NCBI RefSeq assembly: GCF_022539665.2
Contig: NC_081335.1
Coordinates: 8,246,001 to 8,310,000 of the forward strand
DNA from: Daphnia carinata
Taxonomy: Eukaryota > Arthropoda > Branchiopoda > Diplostraca > Daphniidae
Length of the DNA stretch: 64,000 bases
Direction: 5' to 3'
The position numbers and the translations under genes were made by a program. Below are positions 52,761 through 62,506 of this stretch, in pieces (positions within the stretch are counted from its first letter, which is position 1; every line of letters begins with the position of its first letter). The notes below the pieces were generated by a model. The model saw only the letters and a program-made list of their open reading frames with translations, had not been told where the DNA came from and ran no database searches.

Positions 52761-54448
52761 TATCAGCCCCCAAAAAAATATATAAGAAAAAAAAAAGAAC
52801 ATGGGGGGAATGTAAAACAATCGAGAGTCGAGCAAGAGACAAGAGCTAGTTCTTTTTTTTTTTTTTTTTGGGCGCGGCGTTATTGATACGTGTGTGTGTA
52901 CACCACTATCGAAAGAAAGAACGAGAGAGAGAGAGAGAAAAGCTCGTTTTTATTATCTGCCGACTGTCAGGCCACACGCATCGAGTTTTTTTGTTTTTTT
53001 TTAAAGGGACTTGTGCACACATAAACACATCTATCGCTGTACATAAGCTGATGAGCACATACAACTTATTTTTATTATTTTTTTTTTTTCTATGTGTGTG
53101 TCTCGCACTTTGTACCTCTCGGGTTTGGCTAGCCTCAACACCCCAGCTGAATTGTTAAGAGATGATTTTCAATTATCTCATTTCTGTTTGGGGCATTTTA
53201 TTTTTTTAAATTAAAAAAAAAAAAAAGAGAGAACGCGGATCTATTTGATTTCATGTGTGAGAGAGAGGAAATCATTCAATTGTTTCGAATTCAAAGTGGA
53301 CGAAATTTTTTTTTTTTTTTTTAAAAAAGAGACGAAGGAAGGAACAAAGGAGTATAATTGACAATCATAATGATTGATAGGCGGCCATAAAAGCCACCCG
53401 AAAAACAAAACAAAAACAAAAAACAACTGACGAACAGACGACAAAAAGCGTTTCTTCTTAATATTCGACATAACCGTTATAAGCCTTTTGGACGACATTT
53501 TAGGCCATAAAGATATACGAAAAGCATAAGACGTCTATGAAAAAAAAAAAAAAAAAAAAAAAAAAAAGATAGGGTTGACTAGATACGTTCAAGGTGGTGA
53601 TGGAAACCGGACGAAGAGCAGACGGGCGTCTGTTGGACTAGACGTTCTTTTCTTATACCTTTAGTCTTCCCTTAGATCTGTCTTTTTTTTTCCTATGCCG
53701 TAACGTATATAAAGCAGAAATTAAAAGAAGAAAAAAAAAGGAGGAGAGAGCAAAGGACATTCCTAACGTCTATTCGATGCCATCTATCAAAAAAAGCCAT
53801 TCCTAAATGTCATCAGCATTTTTTTTTTTGTTTTGTTTTGTTTTATTATTAAAAAAAAGAAAAAAAAGGAATGATTCTTAATGTTTGGAAAATAAAAAAG
53901 ATATGTAAGAAAAGAAGTTTTAAATCAACGCGGGCTATTAGCGAATCTCGAAGACGCTATCTCTTCTTCCGATTGGATGTGTTCAGCAAAAGAAGAAAAC
54001 AAGACGCAATCTCGTTCTTTTTTTTTTTTTTTTGAAGATACATCGAAAAAGAAAGAGAGAGACTTATGGTAGCCATTGCTAAAATGTCGGACATGTTGTC
54101 CCTCCTTTTGGCTGCTGTCTTTTCGATAAAGACGATATGCATACCAAATAATCGTTTGTTGTTCCATGTCTTGTCTCTCTCTCTCTCTCTTTTTCCAGGG
54201 ATTGCTCTTTTCTTTTTGTTTTGAGGCCATTGTTTTTCATGAACAAGGTCCGTCACGGTTCAACGAGATCTTTCATTTGTGCTCATATAGACGAGAGCCT
54301 TTTTTGTTTTGTTTTGTTCTTTCCAATATAATCGTCAGTCAACAGCAAAAGAAACTTTGTTGTTTGTGACAAACAGTGTGCCCAGTCAGGAGATAATCCT
54401 CTGTCCCCAAAGAAGAAGAAGAAGACGCTGCTGCATAAACAGAGACTC

Positions 54449-54479
<31 letters not shown>

Positions 54480-55735
54480 GAGATTGGCATCGACCACACA
54501 GGCACAAGAAGTTTCAAAAAGCCAACTAGCCAAAAAGAGACCATCTTTTCCTTTTTGAAAGCCCCTGACGGGCGGCAGCAAAGGTGGGGAGTTGTGCTGA
54601 AATGACCTGACGCGCCACGTCGTTTTAAAACGAGCCGTTACATCAACCGATTTTTTTTTTTTTTTTAAATCAGTCAGATGGACGCCCCCCTTTTTTTTTT
54701 TTTTCACAAAAGTGTTGAAAACTGTCGGCAAAAATGAAAATCGAATTTCAATGCAAAAGTTTCTTCCCCCACTCTCACTTTTTTCGATTACGTAGTTTCC
54801 CCTTTTTTCTTCCCGCCGATGTTTGATAAGATCGATTGGAATCGTTTATATATATATATATATATATTTTTTTTTTTGGCCGAAGAAAACGATCCATCGA
54901 TGTCGTTTGATCGTTCCTCGTGACCTCTTTTAATATTATGCACACTTGGCCGGCCATCACTTAAAATGGCCCGTTTGGTGCCAGTCCGCAATTCTTCTTC
55001 TTTTTTCCTTGGCATTTGATGCAAAAAAAAGGTTTTCAAATCTCCTAACGGAAAGATCACCTTTCTCTCTCTCTTTATAGCTCGAAAAAAGTTTGACATT
55101 CAATCGGAAGCATCGTCCCCTCAGCAACAAGAAGCTGCGGGGAGTCACACACACACACACACACACACAGAGCCCCGTTTTTCGTTGTTGAATATGAAAA
55201 AGGCAGGGGGCCATATGGATTTGATCCATATAGTATCTATATCTTTATACAGTATAGGTTTTTTTTTTTTTTTTTGACGGTGATCGTTATTCCATGCTAA
55301 TCTGTCGCCGATGGCAGTCAAACAGAAGCCACAGTTGCAATCAACGTATATAAAGACGTGGGTGTGTGTGTGTGTGTGTGTACATTTTAGGGAGAGCTAC
55401 CCAGTGAGAGTTTGGCAACTTTCACTCCAACTCATAAAATTAAAAAAAAAAAAAAAAGGACTGATGATTGGAGGACTACGTTAAATATGAAAAAATAAAA
55501 ATTCAGTTTCTGCAGAAAGAAGAAAAAAAAAAAGAAAAAGAAAAAAGAAAAAAGAATGTTTTTTTTTTTTCTGTGTAGACGAGAGTGTACCTCAAAGACG
55601 GGGTTTTGGCCGTCAAAACTTACAGCAGCTGCATAGAATGATGATTGATCGGGGGTCAGGAAAGGTTGTTGCTGCTGCTGTTGGTGAGCGGCAGCGGCAG
55701 CAGCGGCCGCCGCCTGGTGATGGTGGACCAGGTCG

Positions 55736-55767
<32 letters not shown>

Positions 55768-56565
55768 CTGGTGATGGTGGTGGTGGTGGTAAGGATGGTA
55801 GAGACTCAGGCCGAGGCCTAGGCCCACCGCCGATGTGGCGCCCGGCGATGAGCTCGTCGTCGTCGTCGTCGTGGCCATGCTGCCCAATCGGGGCAGACCC
55901 AGCAACATGGCCGCTGTCGATGCCGAAGAAGCCGAACCCGATTCCAATTGGCAAGCGCAAATCGGTTGACCTGTGTGTGTGTGTGTGCCATTAAAACGTT
56001 TTCGAAAATTCGAAATATATAAATTTAAAAAAAAACAACGACGTTGGTTGCCAAATGGCTGTCCAAATGAACACGAGGACTCGTTCGATGAATTGAAATA
56101 TGCAAATAACGCGTCGATATACCTGTGAGAGGATCGGGCACTAATGGCCGGCTGCCATCGCAACAGCATCCCGACGAGGGCGCAACGAGCGTCGGTGGCG
56201 TCCGAGGGGAGGACAAGATCAAGGGCGTCGTTGTCGAAATGGCGGCCGTTGCCGAAGACGAAGAAGAAGAAGTGGCCATCAGGCGAAGACTTCGTTCGTT
56301 GCTAGCGCTACCTGTGCTGCTACTGCTGCTACTGCAACTGCCGCTACTCATCGCCCCCTACAGCAAACGAAAAAAATGTGCATGTGTTAAATATATTTAA
56401 AAAAAAAACAAAAAAACTCTTTGTTTTCTTTTCTTTTAGCGCATTGCATTTGAAAATAGATGAAATTGTATAGGCCCGAATCAAAATGATGATGAGCAAA
56501 TAAACGTTTGTTGGCCGATGGGCTTCCTCCTCATTTCCTTATACATATGTACTGTATATGTACAG

Positions 56566-56598
<33 letters not shown>

Positions 56599-56763
56599 CA
56601 ATTTTTGAAGTGAGCGTTTGGCATTCACCTGGTGGCCGGCTGTTGAGCCGGCGGCAGCGTTCGTGCTGTTGGCCGCTGCAGTGGTCGTCGTTGTAGACGA
56701 CGTTGTCGATGTTGAACCGGTGCTGTTGTTGATCGCGCTGACCGTGTGTCCAAATTGCGCCAT
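46010..56763 (-). CDS. Iroquois/Irx-class TALE homeodomain transcription factor (araucan/caupolican/mirror family), seven coding exons
   Basis: Nuclear DNA-binding regulator; in arthropods the family patterns dorsal head, eye, wing and sensory-organ fields. Joined exons give 805 residues. The Cys block is at about 109-131, with CCC then CAC inside [33 protein letters not shown] segment precedes the homeodomain, residues about 301-362. The homeodomain shows the TALE insertion P328-Y329-P330 and a recognition helix with W352, F353, A354, N355 and Arg357-359. Alanine at homeodomain position 50 is the Iroquois hallmark, unlike Meis/TGIF (Ile) or PBC (Gly). An Asp-rich run lies at 375-386, and KIWSLADMA at 526-534 matches the IRO-box region. 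Low-complexity His, Gln, Ala and Ser tracts fill the rest. ATG 56763 has a good context (GCCATGG) and an in-frame TGA 27 nt upstream. Which paralogue this is cannot be decided here. The MAQFG start weakly recalls araucan/caupolican, but that is from memory. Confidence 0.95.
46549..46656 (-). other. Iroquois intron 6 (108 bp, frame-preserving)
   Basis: The ends are GTTTGC...CATAG. Its length divides by three and it has no stop in frame, so retention would insert 36 mostly hydrophobic residues (a Phe run plus [11 protein letters not shown]). It is built mainly from a T homopolymer and a TTTG microsatellite on the coding strand. Confidence 0.75.
46657..47340 (-). CDS. Iroquois coding exon 6 (acidic region, IRO-box motif, His/Ala/Gln/Asn tracts)
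   Basis: The acceptor is AAATCAAAACAG|ACGGAC and the donor is the weak CCCAG|GTTTGC, phase 1. The exon opens [13 protein letters not shown]. It carries a 7-His run, the acidic segment [16 protein letters not shown], a second His-rich stretch, then [12 protein letters not shown] (IRO-box-like, Ile527-Trp528-Ser529). Long Ala tracts, a Gln run and an Asn run before STTGPG follow. The GC-rich codon use contrasts with the flanking introns. Confidence 0.92.
47341..48773 (-). other. Iroquois intron 5 (1433 bp)
   Basis: The ends are GTGAGT...AAACAG. It is mostly AT-rich with A/T runs, G runs near 47597 and 48375, a C run near 47782 and a short (GT)n near 47972. I see no coding sequence and no clear regulatory cluster. 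Confidence 0.85.
48774..49081 (-). CDS. Iroquois coding exon 5 (TALE homeodomain)
   Basis: The acceptor is TTCATTTTTCAG|ATACGG and the donor is CTTCAG|GTGAGT, phase 1. The exon holds the entire homeodomain: [16 protein letters not shown], then helix 1 ([12 protein letters not shown]), the TALE loop PYP, helix 2 ([12 protein letters not shown]) and helix 3 ([18 protein letters not shown]). MTWEPKNRN and an Asp-rich run follow, ending SKDHKRSSS. The match to the Iroquois consensus is essentially uninterrupted. The other frames here are open but are shadows. Confidence 0.98.
50057..50097. repeat. 12-bp perfect inverted repeat in intron 4
   Basis: Arms GCGTGCTGGACA (50057-50068) and TGTCCAGCACGC (50086-50097) with a 17-nt loop. 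Intronic and transcribed as part of the Iroquois pre-mRNA. Confidence 0.85.
51350..51361 (+). promoter_or_regulatory. YY1/Pleiohomeotic-like site in intron 4
   Basis: GCCGCCATATTG matches the YY1/Pho core GCCAT with its preferred flank. It sits 155 bp into intron 4. A related 23-bp context recurs at 37175-37197. Iroquois genes are Polycomb targets in flies, so a Pho site is plausible. Confidence 0.3.
51516..51652 (-). CDS. Iroquois coding exon 4 (pre-homeodomain conserved segment)
   Basis: This 137-nt exon runs from acceptor TTAAATAG|AACGCG to donor GGCGG|GTAAGT, phase 2. It encodes [15 protein letters not shown], an eight-Ala run, then [20 protein letters not shown]. The YYPYDPA...AYPF sequence immediately before the homeodomain is strongly conserved in Iroquois proteins. 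That identifies this short exon even though long introns isolate it on both sides. Confidence 0.93.
51653..55590 (-). other. Iroquois intron 3 (3938 bp)
   Basis: The ends are GTACAC...AAATAG. It contains many A/T homopolymers, (TA)n at about 54847-54867, (GA)n at 52729-52755, (CA)n near 55147 and (CT)n near 54175 and 51860. There is an A27 run at 53541-53567. An AAGATGGCGG YY1/Pho-like motif lies close to exon 4, near 51758. Open frames here are homopolymer artefacts. Confidence 0.85.
55591..55970 (-). CDS. Iroquois coding exon 3 (second half of Cys block, His/Gln/Ala tracts)
   Basis: The acceptor is a (CA)n-CAG|GTCAACC without a pyrimidine tract; the donor is TTTGAG|GTACAC. The exon continues the Cys block with [13 protein letters not shown], then a hydrophobic stretch [14 protein letters not shown] long His run followed by a Gln run lies at about residues 183-201, then a mixed Ala/Gln region, ending [20 protein letters not shown]. 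The open frame reads on past the donor into intronic homopolymer, but the next conserved exon joins exactly in phase 0. Confidence 0.9.
55971..56122 (-). other. Iroquois intron 2 (152 bp)
   Basis: The ends are GTATAT...CACACAG. The 3' splice site follows a (CA)n tract instead of polypyrimidine. The intron splits the conserved Cys block in phase 1, between DPLT and QPICACQ. Confidence 0.85.
56123..56357 (-). CDS. Iroquois coding exon 2 (N-terminal Cys block, first half)
   Basis: The acceptor is TTTGCTGTAG|GGGGCG and the donor is CTCACAG|GTATAT, phase 1. The exon encodes a Ser-rich stretch, a Thr/Pro segment ([14 protein letters not shown]), then [16 protein letters not shown]. The Cys-x-Gly-Arg-Pro...DP...TGQ pattern is the conserved N-terminal Iroquois block. 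The exon is in phase with exon 1 (GHQ|GAM), and its internal ATG at 56351 is a possible alternative start if exon 1 is skipped. Confidence 0.88.
56358..56628 (-). other. Iroquois intron 1 (271 bp)
   Basis: The ends are GTGAAT...TGTAG. Next to the donor the intron holds a (TA)n tract at about 56565-56592 with TGTACAGTATATA and ACTGTATATG motifs beside it. No coding sequence is visible. Confidence 0.8.
56565..56592. repeat. (TA)n microsatellite in Iroquois intron 1
   Basis: Fourteen TA units 37 bp from the exon 1 donor, taking up much of the 5' part of this small intron. Confidence 0.95.
56629..56763 (-). CDS. Iroquois coding exon 1 (residues 1-45)
   Basis: Begins [13 protein letters not shown] and continues as a Ser/Thr/Ala/Asn-rich tail ending GHQ. 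The donor follows CAG (CAG|GTGAAT) and leaves phase 0. The ATG context GCCATGG is favourable, and a TGA stop lies in frame 27 nt upstream, so this is very probably the true start. No upstream acceptor close to the ATG is convincing, so the exon may also carry 5' UTR. The tail is low complexity and would not be recognised without the downstream exons. Confidence 0.8.
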
Positions 56764-58338
56764 GGCACACGAACGGAACGCCCTTTGCCCTCACACTTTG
56801 ATGCCAACAATTTCACCAAGATAAAAAACAAAAAAAAACACTCACACACAGACACAATACACGAGACTTGCTATTTTGGCTCGTTTCGCCTATTTCCAAT
56901 TTTGGAATCGAAAAAAAAAACGGAAATGGCTTTAAAAAAAAAATGAAACGAGTTTCCCCCACTTGTGTTTGCAATCAGCTGCAATTGCACACACACACAC
57001 ACACACACAGTTAATCAATTTTTCGTTGGCCAGCGAGAGAGAGAGAGAGAGAGAGAGGGAAAAAAAAACGAGTTTTCTATTTGGCGGGTTGGAAGCGCAT
57101 AGGCGACACGGCGAGAAACAACACGCGCGTTCCCTTTTAATTCAAACGTCCAATGTCAAATTGGTCGGCCTCATTTGCGCACAATTCGAAAACACCACCT
57201 GCCGTATGTTCCAACTTATTTTTGTCTTTTTCTTCAAGACGGCACTCCCCACTACATTGGTGGACGGGCGATTTTTTTTTTCTTAACCACCGATGAAACC
57301 GTGCCGGGCTGCAATCATTCAAAATGCGCCAGTCGTATCTTCCCGTCCAATTTTGACCCGAGATGTTGTTGTTGTCTGTTTCTTATAACGTTCCCTTCCG
57401 TTTTTTTTGTTTTTTTTTAAATGGCCGTCGGCCGTTTTTTGTGTTGAACTAACGAGAGACTCCTCGCGGGCAAATATGCAAAACAGGGTGTCTTAATGTA
57501 GACAGAGAGTATCGGTAGGGGGGGGGGGGAACAAAAGGCACCCACACTCACACACGCGGCGTTTCTGAAGAAGAAGAAATAAAAAAAGACGATCGAAAAC
57601 GAAAAAATAATAATAAAAAAAAATAAAAAAGGTCGAAGACGATAGAAAATGAACGAACACTCGAAAGAGACACACACACACACACACAGTTGATTCACTA
57701 AACGGCGCGTCCCGGCCTGTCGAACAAGACAACGAATGTATCTATTTTGTGCCGATCTTTTCGTTTCTTTTTTTTTTTCTTTTTTTTTTAACTTCTTTTG
57801 CTTTGTTGAAACTTTAGAAACTGTCGGCCAATGGTAAGGTCACTTGATTCACATCCGACAATGTCATCACAATAGATTGCACACACACGGATTCACTCCA
57901 CGAAATTGAAAGATGCAAATGAACTCACACGAAGCGCACTAAACAAAAAAAAAAAAATGTTGCAATAGGCCCAGTTGGAAATCAAAGAAATGAATTCATA
58001 ATTTTTTCCACAGTGTGTGTATGTGTGTGTGTGTGTGTGTAAGACGCGCCGGGGCGCTGTTCTTTCTTTTTTTTTTTCTTCCTTTTTTTTTTTTTTTCGA
58101 GCTGCTGCTGTCGATGTGATGTGGCGGCGCACTCACACGGCCAAGTGCTGGTGTGTGTGGTGTGGGCACCGCGTCCGAACGATCACTGTTCACTGTTGCA
58201 CGACATAATTTTCTATGAAGGGTCCCAACCCTCCCCTCCTTCCCCTTCCTTCTCTTCTGCCACCCAATCCTCCCCAAAACCTCACTCAACCTCCCTCCCC
58301 CCCTCCTCCACTCCTCACCACCACCACCTCTCCGGTCC

Positions 58339-58345
58339 CTTTATA
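58339..58345 (-). promoter_or_regulatory. Possible TATA box upstream of the Iroquois gene
   Basis: TATAAAG on the minus strand, in GTTATAAAGGG, about 1.6 kb upstream of the ATG and beside a purine-rich stretch of the coding strand. The position suits a long 5' UTR, but no initiator or downstream element is convincing, and many developmental promoters lack TATA. Confidence 0.15.
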
Positions 58346-58381
58346 ACGACTCCCACCACTTTACCTCCTCCTTCCCCTCCT

Positions 58382-58382
<1 letters not shown>

Positions 58383-58414
<32 letters not shown>
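58383..58414. repeat. (AC)16 microsatellite
   Basis: Uninterrupted, directly beside the pyrimidine-rich tract upstream of the gene. Confidence 0.95.
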
Positions 58415-58416
<2 letters not shown>

Positions 58417-60375
58417 CATAATACATATACAGTGCTGTCCTTTTTAGATATATACCCCTAGTAAAAAGAAAAACTTCTTCCTTTTTTATATTTTGCTCGA
58501 ACCGCTTGTGCCTTTGGGATGCGCCTATACCCCCCCCCCCTTTCTTTTTAACACCCCTCCCTTTTTCCCGGTGTGCTAACACACAGAAAGAGAAGACAGA
58601 GCGCGAGCATCAAGACAGTTTATTTCACTATACGTGTGATGCTTTTTTGGTTGTACACACACACACACACACACATCAGCCGTCTGGTGATGTGTGCTGT
58701 TCGTCCCTTTTTTTTTTTTTTTTAGCCCACACGTCCCTCCTCCTCCTTCTTCCTGCGACACCCTGTGTATTTTTTTTTTTTTTTGAGGGAGGTGGGGAGG
58801 GGAGGGACACCTCCCTCAAGGGAAGGAAGGAAGGAGGAGCGGATTTTGTGCTGTGTCTTTGTCGACGTGTGCGTGAAATCGTTTTCACGCCAGCAAAAAA
58901 AAAAAAAAAATAAAAGGGAGAGGCTGCGGGCGGGCCGACAGGGCCAAGTCGCTCAATAATCAAATGGTGAAAACGAGATCGGCCATAAGATGGGGACAAA
59001 GAGAAACGAGACATGTCAACGGTGTGCTGAAGGCTTTTCGCACAACGCCGATAGAGGTAGGGAAGCATCGGCAATAATAAACGACCGTCCGTCAAATGAA
59101 ATTGGGGGCCCCGTCAACGAATGAAAACGAACAAAGAAAAATGAATTTAGATGGACATTATCAAACAGGCCATTCTTCTCTTTGCGAATCACAAAAACCT
59201 GAATGCTTAATTTTAGCAACAAAACAAAACGAAAAAAAAAAAGGACAGCGTTATGTATTCAAAACAATTCGATCGAGAGCATTTCAAACTGGTTTTTTTT
59301 TTTATGACGTAAACAGTCCGAGTTTGTTCGCTGTGAGGGGCAATCTCCCATTCGTGAAACTCTTTAGCCACATTGCTGTGGCCCATTGTCTGTTAGAATT
59401 GGTGGCGCGTGTGAGTGGCGTTAAAAACACACACATGAAAAAAAAAACAAAAAAAAACAGAAGGGTATATATATATATATGTGTGTGTGTGTATGTGTGT
59501 GTGTGTGCATCAGCCAGAAGAAAGATACGCGTCACACTGGGCGCCCAGGGAGTGTACGTATCAGCCTGGGCAAGAGAAGAAAACAAAAAACAAAACAAAA
59601 AAAAAAACACGGGTTAAACACGGCGGCACGACACGCCGGAGCTGCTTTATGTACAGGCGAAACGGACACCCGGCGTGGCTTGTCCGTCGTGTGCTGCTGC
59701 TGGTACAATCACAACCAACTCGGCCAAAACGCCCAAAGGCAATCAGTACAACAACTAAAGACTAAAAAAAAAAAAAAAAAAAGAAATGAAAAGAGAGGGA
59801 AGGGCATTTCAACGTTACTTTTTGTGGGAAAGGGGGTGGGGTGGAACTAACGCGGGATTAAATGCGTTGTCAAGTAAAAAAAAAATGATGATGAAAGTCT
59901 GTGCGGTCGTGATTATACGCGTCTTAGGCCTAATTTATGTAAAAACACAGAAACTTGTTTGTGTGTGTGTGTTGTTTTTTTTTTTTTTGTTTTTTTTTTT
60001 GTTTTTTCTCTTTTCAATTCGGGAGGGAATTGTTCAAGTCTTTCTTCGTTTTCCCGCGTGCGCATTTGACGTGTAGAGTCGATGACAAGGAAGGATGAAA
60101 ACAAAACAAAAATGAAAGAAAAAAAGAAAAAGAAAAAAAAAACAACAAAAAAACAAGTATAGGCAGCATATATATCCAGGGCGGATAGCTGGGGGTATGT
60201 ATCACACGCAGTCAAACACGACGACGACGGGTGTTGTACAACCCCACCCACGGGGGAAGGCAGGGGGGTGTAGAGAGAAAACGCACAAGTCCCCGAGGAT
60301 GAGGAGATGGTGATAGGTTACAAGATAATGTATGGCTCCGCCTACGGGCCAGGCGCTGCGTCGTGTCGCGGCCAA

Positions 60376-60384
60376 TCACCAGTC
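60376..60384. promoter_or_regulatory. CCAAT-type element in a GC-richer patch
   Basis: GGCCAATCA lies in a roughly 130-bp non-repetitive patch that also contains GCTCCGCC. This could be an upstream promoter or CpG-richer element of the Iroquois gene; the direction is unknown. Confidence 0.2.
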
Positions 60385-60688
60385 AAAGCTCTGTTGTGCT
60401 CGCCAGTTCTCAGCTTTCCGGGGAGCCCCTTCGTTTCCCTTTTTTTTTTTTTTTTTTTTTTTATTTTATTTTATTTTTTTTTTTTGTTTTGAAAGGACAG
60501 GCCACCAGAGAGTGGGCTGGATACGTCCCCCTCCCCCCCTCCGTCAGGTGAAAGTATAAGGATAGTGGGAGGGTGGATGTGGTTCTCTTGGCAATCCTGG
60601 CTGGCCTCCATGTTGCAGGGTGGTGAAAGAGGAGTGGGTGTGCAGCATAGCACACGATAGAGACCGCTTATGGGTACAGCTGTTGCAG

Positions 60689-60728
60689 GCCGTGTCGGGT
60701 CCCGTGTTGACATGGACCCCGACACGGC
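60689..60728. repeat. GC-rich inverted repeat
   Basis: Arm GCCGTGTCGGGTCC at 60689-60702 pairs with GGACCCCGACACGGC at 60714-60728, 14 bp with one bulge and an 11-nt loop. Flanking GTTGCAG and GCCAGCACAAC extend it imperfectly. It lies about 3.9 kb upstream of the ATG. Confidence 0.8.
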
Positions 60729-62477
60729 GCCAGCACAACCCCGGGACTCTGTGTGTGCATAAAGATCCTCGTTTCGTTTTTCCTTCTTCTTTTTTTTTCT
60801 TTTCTTTTTCTCTTTTTTTTTTATTTGTTATTTTAGAAGGCGTTGCTTTTCACACGAAAACACAGTCCCACCACCTATTGGCGTGCGCAGCAGTTGGAAT
60901 CCCGATATCCATGCACGTCGATGAACAAATCGAGTTGGTCTTTCGTTTGTCGGCAATAGCAACGCCATTCGACAGACCAAACACAAGCGACGTATATAGA
61001 AATGATATACAAAGAGGAGAAGTGCATCTGTATTGTTAAATAGTAAAAGTATATTTTAAATTACAGTCTAATCATTAGTACATTATTCGAGTTTGTGTTT
61101 ACCGTCGGCTTTTTTATTGGAGGTTCTAGGCGCCCCATAGGCCTATACAGCAACGGCAGTTTGTACTTCACGATTGATACACATGAAATGGCATTCTAAA
61201 ATTACGTTAACGTTTGCTTATTCTCATCACGCATATAGAATGATGATAATCTACATGCATGGGGCCAGCTCGGTAAAAAAAAAAAAAAAAACCCAGTAAA
61301 CAACTAAAGCCAAAGACAAAAGGTGATAGTGAATCAATCACGTGAGAAAGCTCTGGTTCGTTCTTCCATATTGATTGGTTTTTGAATTTATTTTTCATTT
61401 TTTCTTTCTCTAATTCATTTGTATTTTTCAGTCGTTCACCGTATATATCAGTTACATATGCCCTTGTAAATATGTGCGGTTCGTTCTGGCGCTGCGTAGA
61501 AATTCCAAAATTGGCCGTGTTCTGTTTTTATTAAACTATCTTTATATACGCGGTAAAGGCCTTGAAGAATACATCAATTTCATAGGCCCTCTATTCAGAA
61601 ACGAGTGCATTTAACATTTCAAATTCATTTGATATTATATTGTACATTCGTATAAGAAACCTGTGGTGGTGGTACACATCATATAAAATATAGCCTATCT
61701 ATATATTATGCATGATATAATACACGGTAGCTTTCAACGGTGATTCAGACGTGTCAGTTTGCAAGGACAGAGTTTTCAACGGCGACGCTGGCACGCCATC
61801 GACGCATTTACGCGTGTCTCATCATCCACTCTCCACGGGGGTGTGTGTGTGTGTGTGTGTGCGTTCCAAAAAAAAAACAAAAAAAAACTGTTGAACAGCT
61901 ACCGTCCCCCTCTTCGTGCCCCAACGCTGTCGGATTAAATAGATAAATTCAGTATTATTTAGAATGTGTATGTGCAGCCGATATGTACGTGGAAAAAGGA
62001 TGGGATCACGCTGTTACATTTCAATTTTTTTTTTTTGGGGGGGGGGGGTTTAGATTATTGTGTCATTTAATTTCGCATTTTGTGTCGATGTTCCAGCGTA
62101 TATATGTAGGCCTAGTTAAATGTACGTTGTGCATATTTGCATACGTAAAATAAATCGGGAATGATGAACATTGTGAGGTATTTGCCGTAGGCCGAGGTCA
62201 CGACCTCCGGCCTTTGTATTATATCGATTTTTAATTCCATTTCAGATGGGATCGAGTAGAGAGGAAAACGATGCGACAGTTAAGTGTTTATACATATTTA
62301 TTTCAACTGGAACGTACCACAACAGAGCAACGCCACACGATGGAAAAACAAAAAGGGAATGATTTAGTGTTATCACTTGAACGTGTGTGTGTGTTTGGGC
62401 TAAATGAAAGTGCCCTACCTGTATATTAGTTGTTGGTGTTCACGAACAAATCTACTGCCACACCTGCGGGATACGCT

Positions 62478-62506
62478 TTATTATTATTATTATTATTATT
62501 ATTATT
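62478..62506. repeat. (TTA)n microsatellite
   Basis: About nine to ten TTA units in the distal 5' flank. Confidence 0.95.

Larger units (their letters stand above)
56764..60300. other. 5' flank of the Iroquois gene, proximal
   Basis: Expected to contain 5' UTR and promoter. Visible content: (GA)n at about 57034-57058, (CA)n tracts, (AC)16 at 58383-58414, a pyrimidine-rich tract at about 58229-58382 and a minus-strand TATAAAG at 58339-58345. No open frame looks like a protein. Confidence 0.45.

Noticed and set aside
55432-56169. Continuous minus-strand 245-codon frame including exon 3
   Set aside because: Reads through intron 2 and intron 3 sequence; conserved joins at 56123/55970 and 55591/51652 show the true exon ends.
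59096-59617. 173-codon plus-strand frame
   Set aside because: Runs through GT microsatellite and Lys runs, resembles no family.
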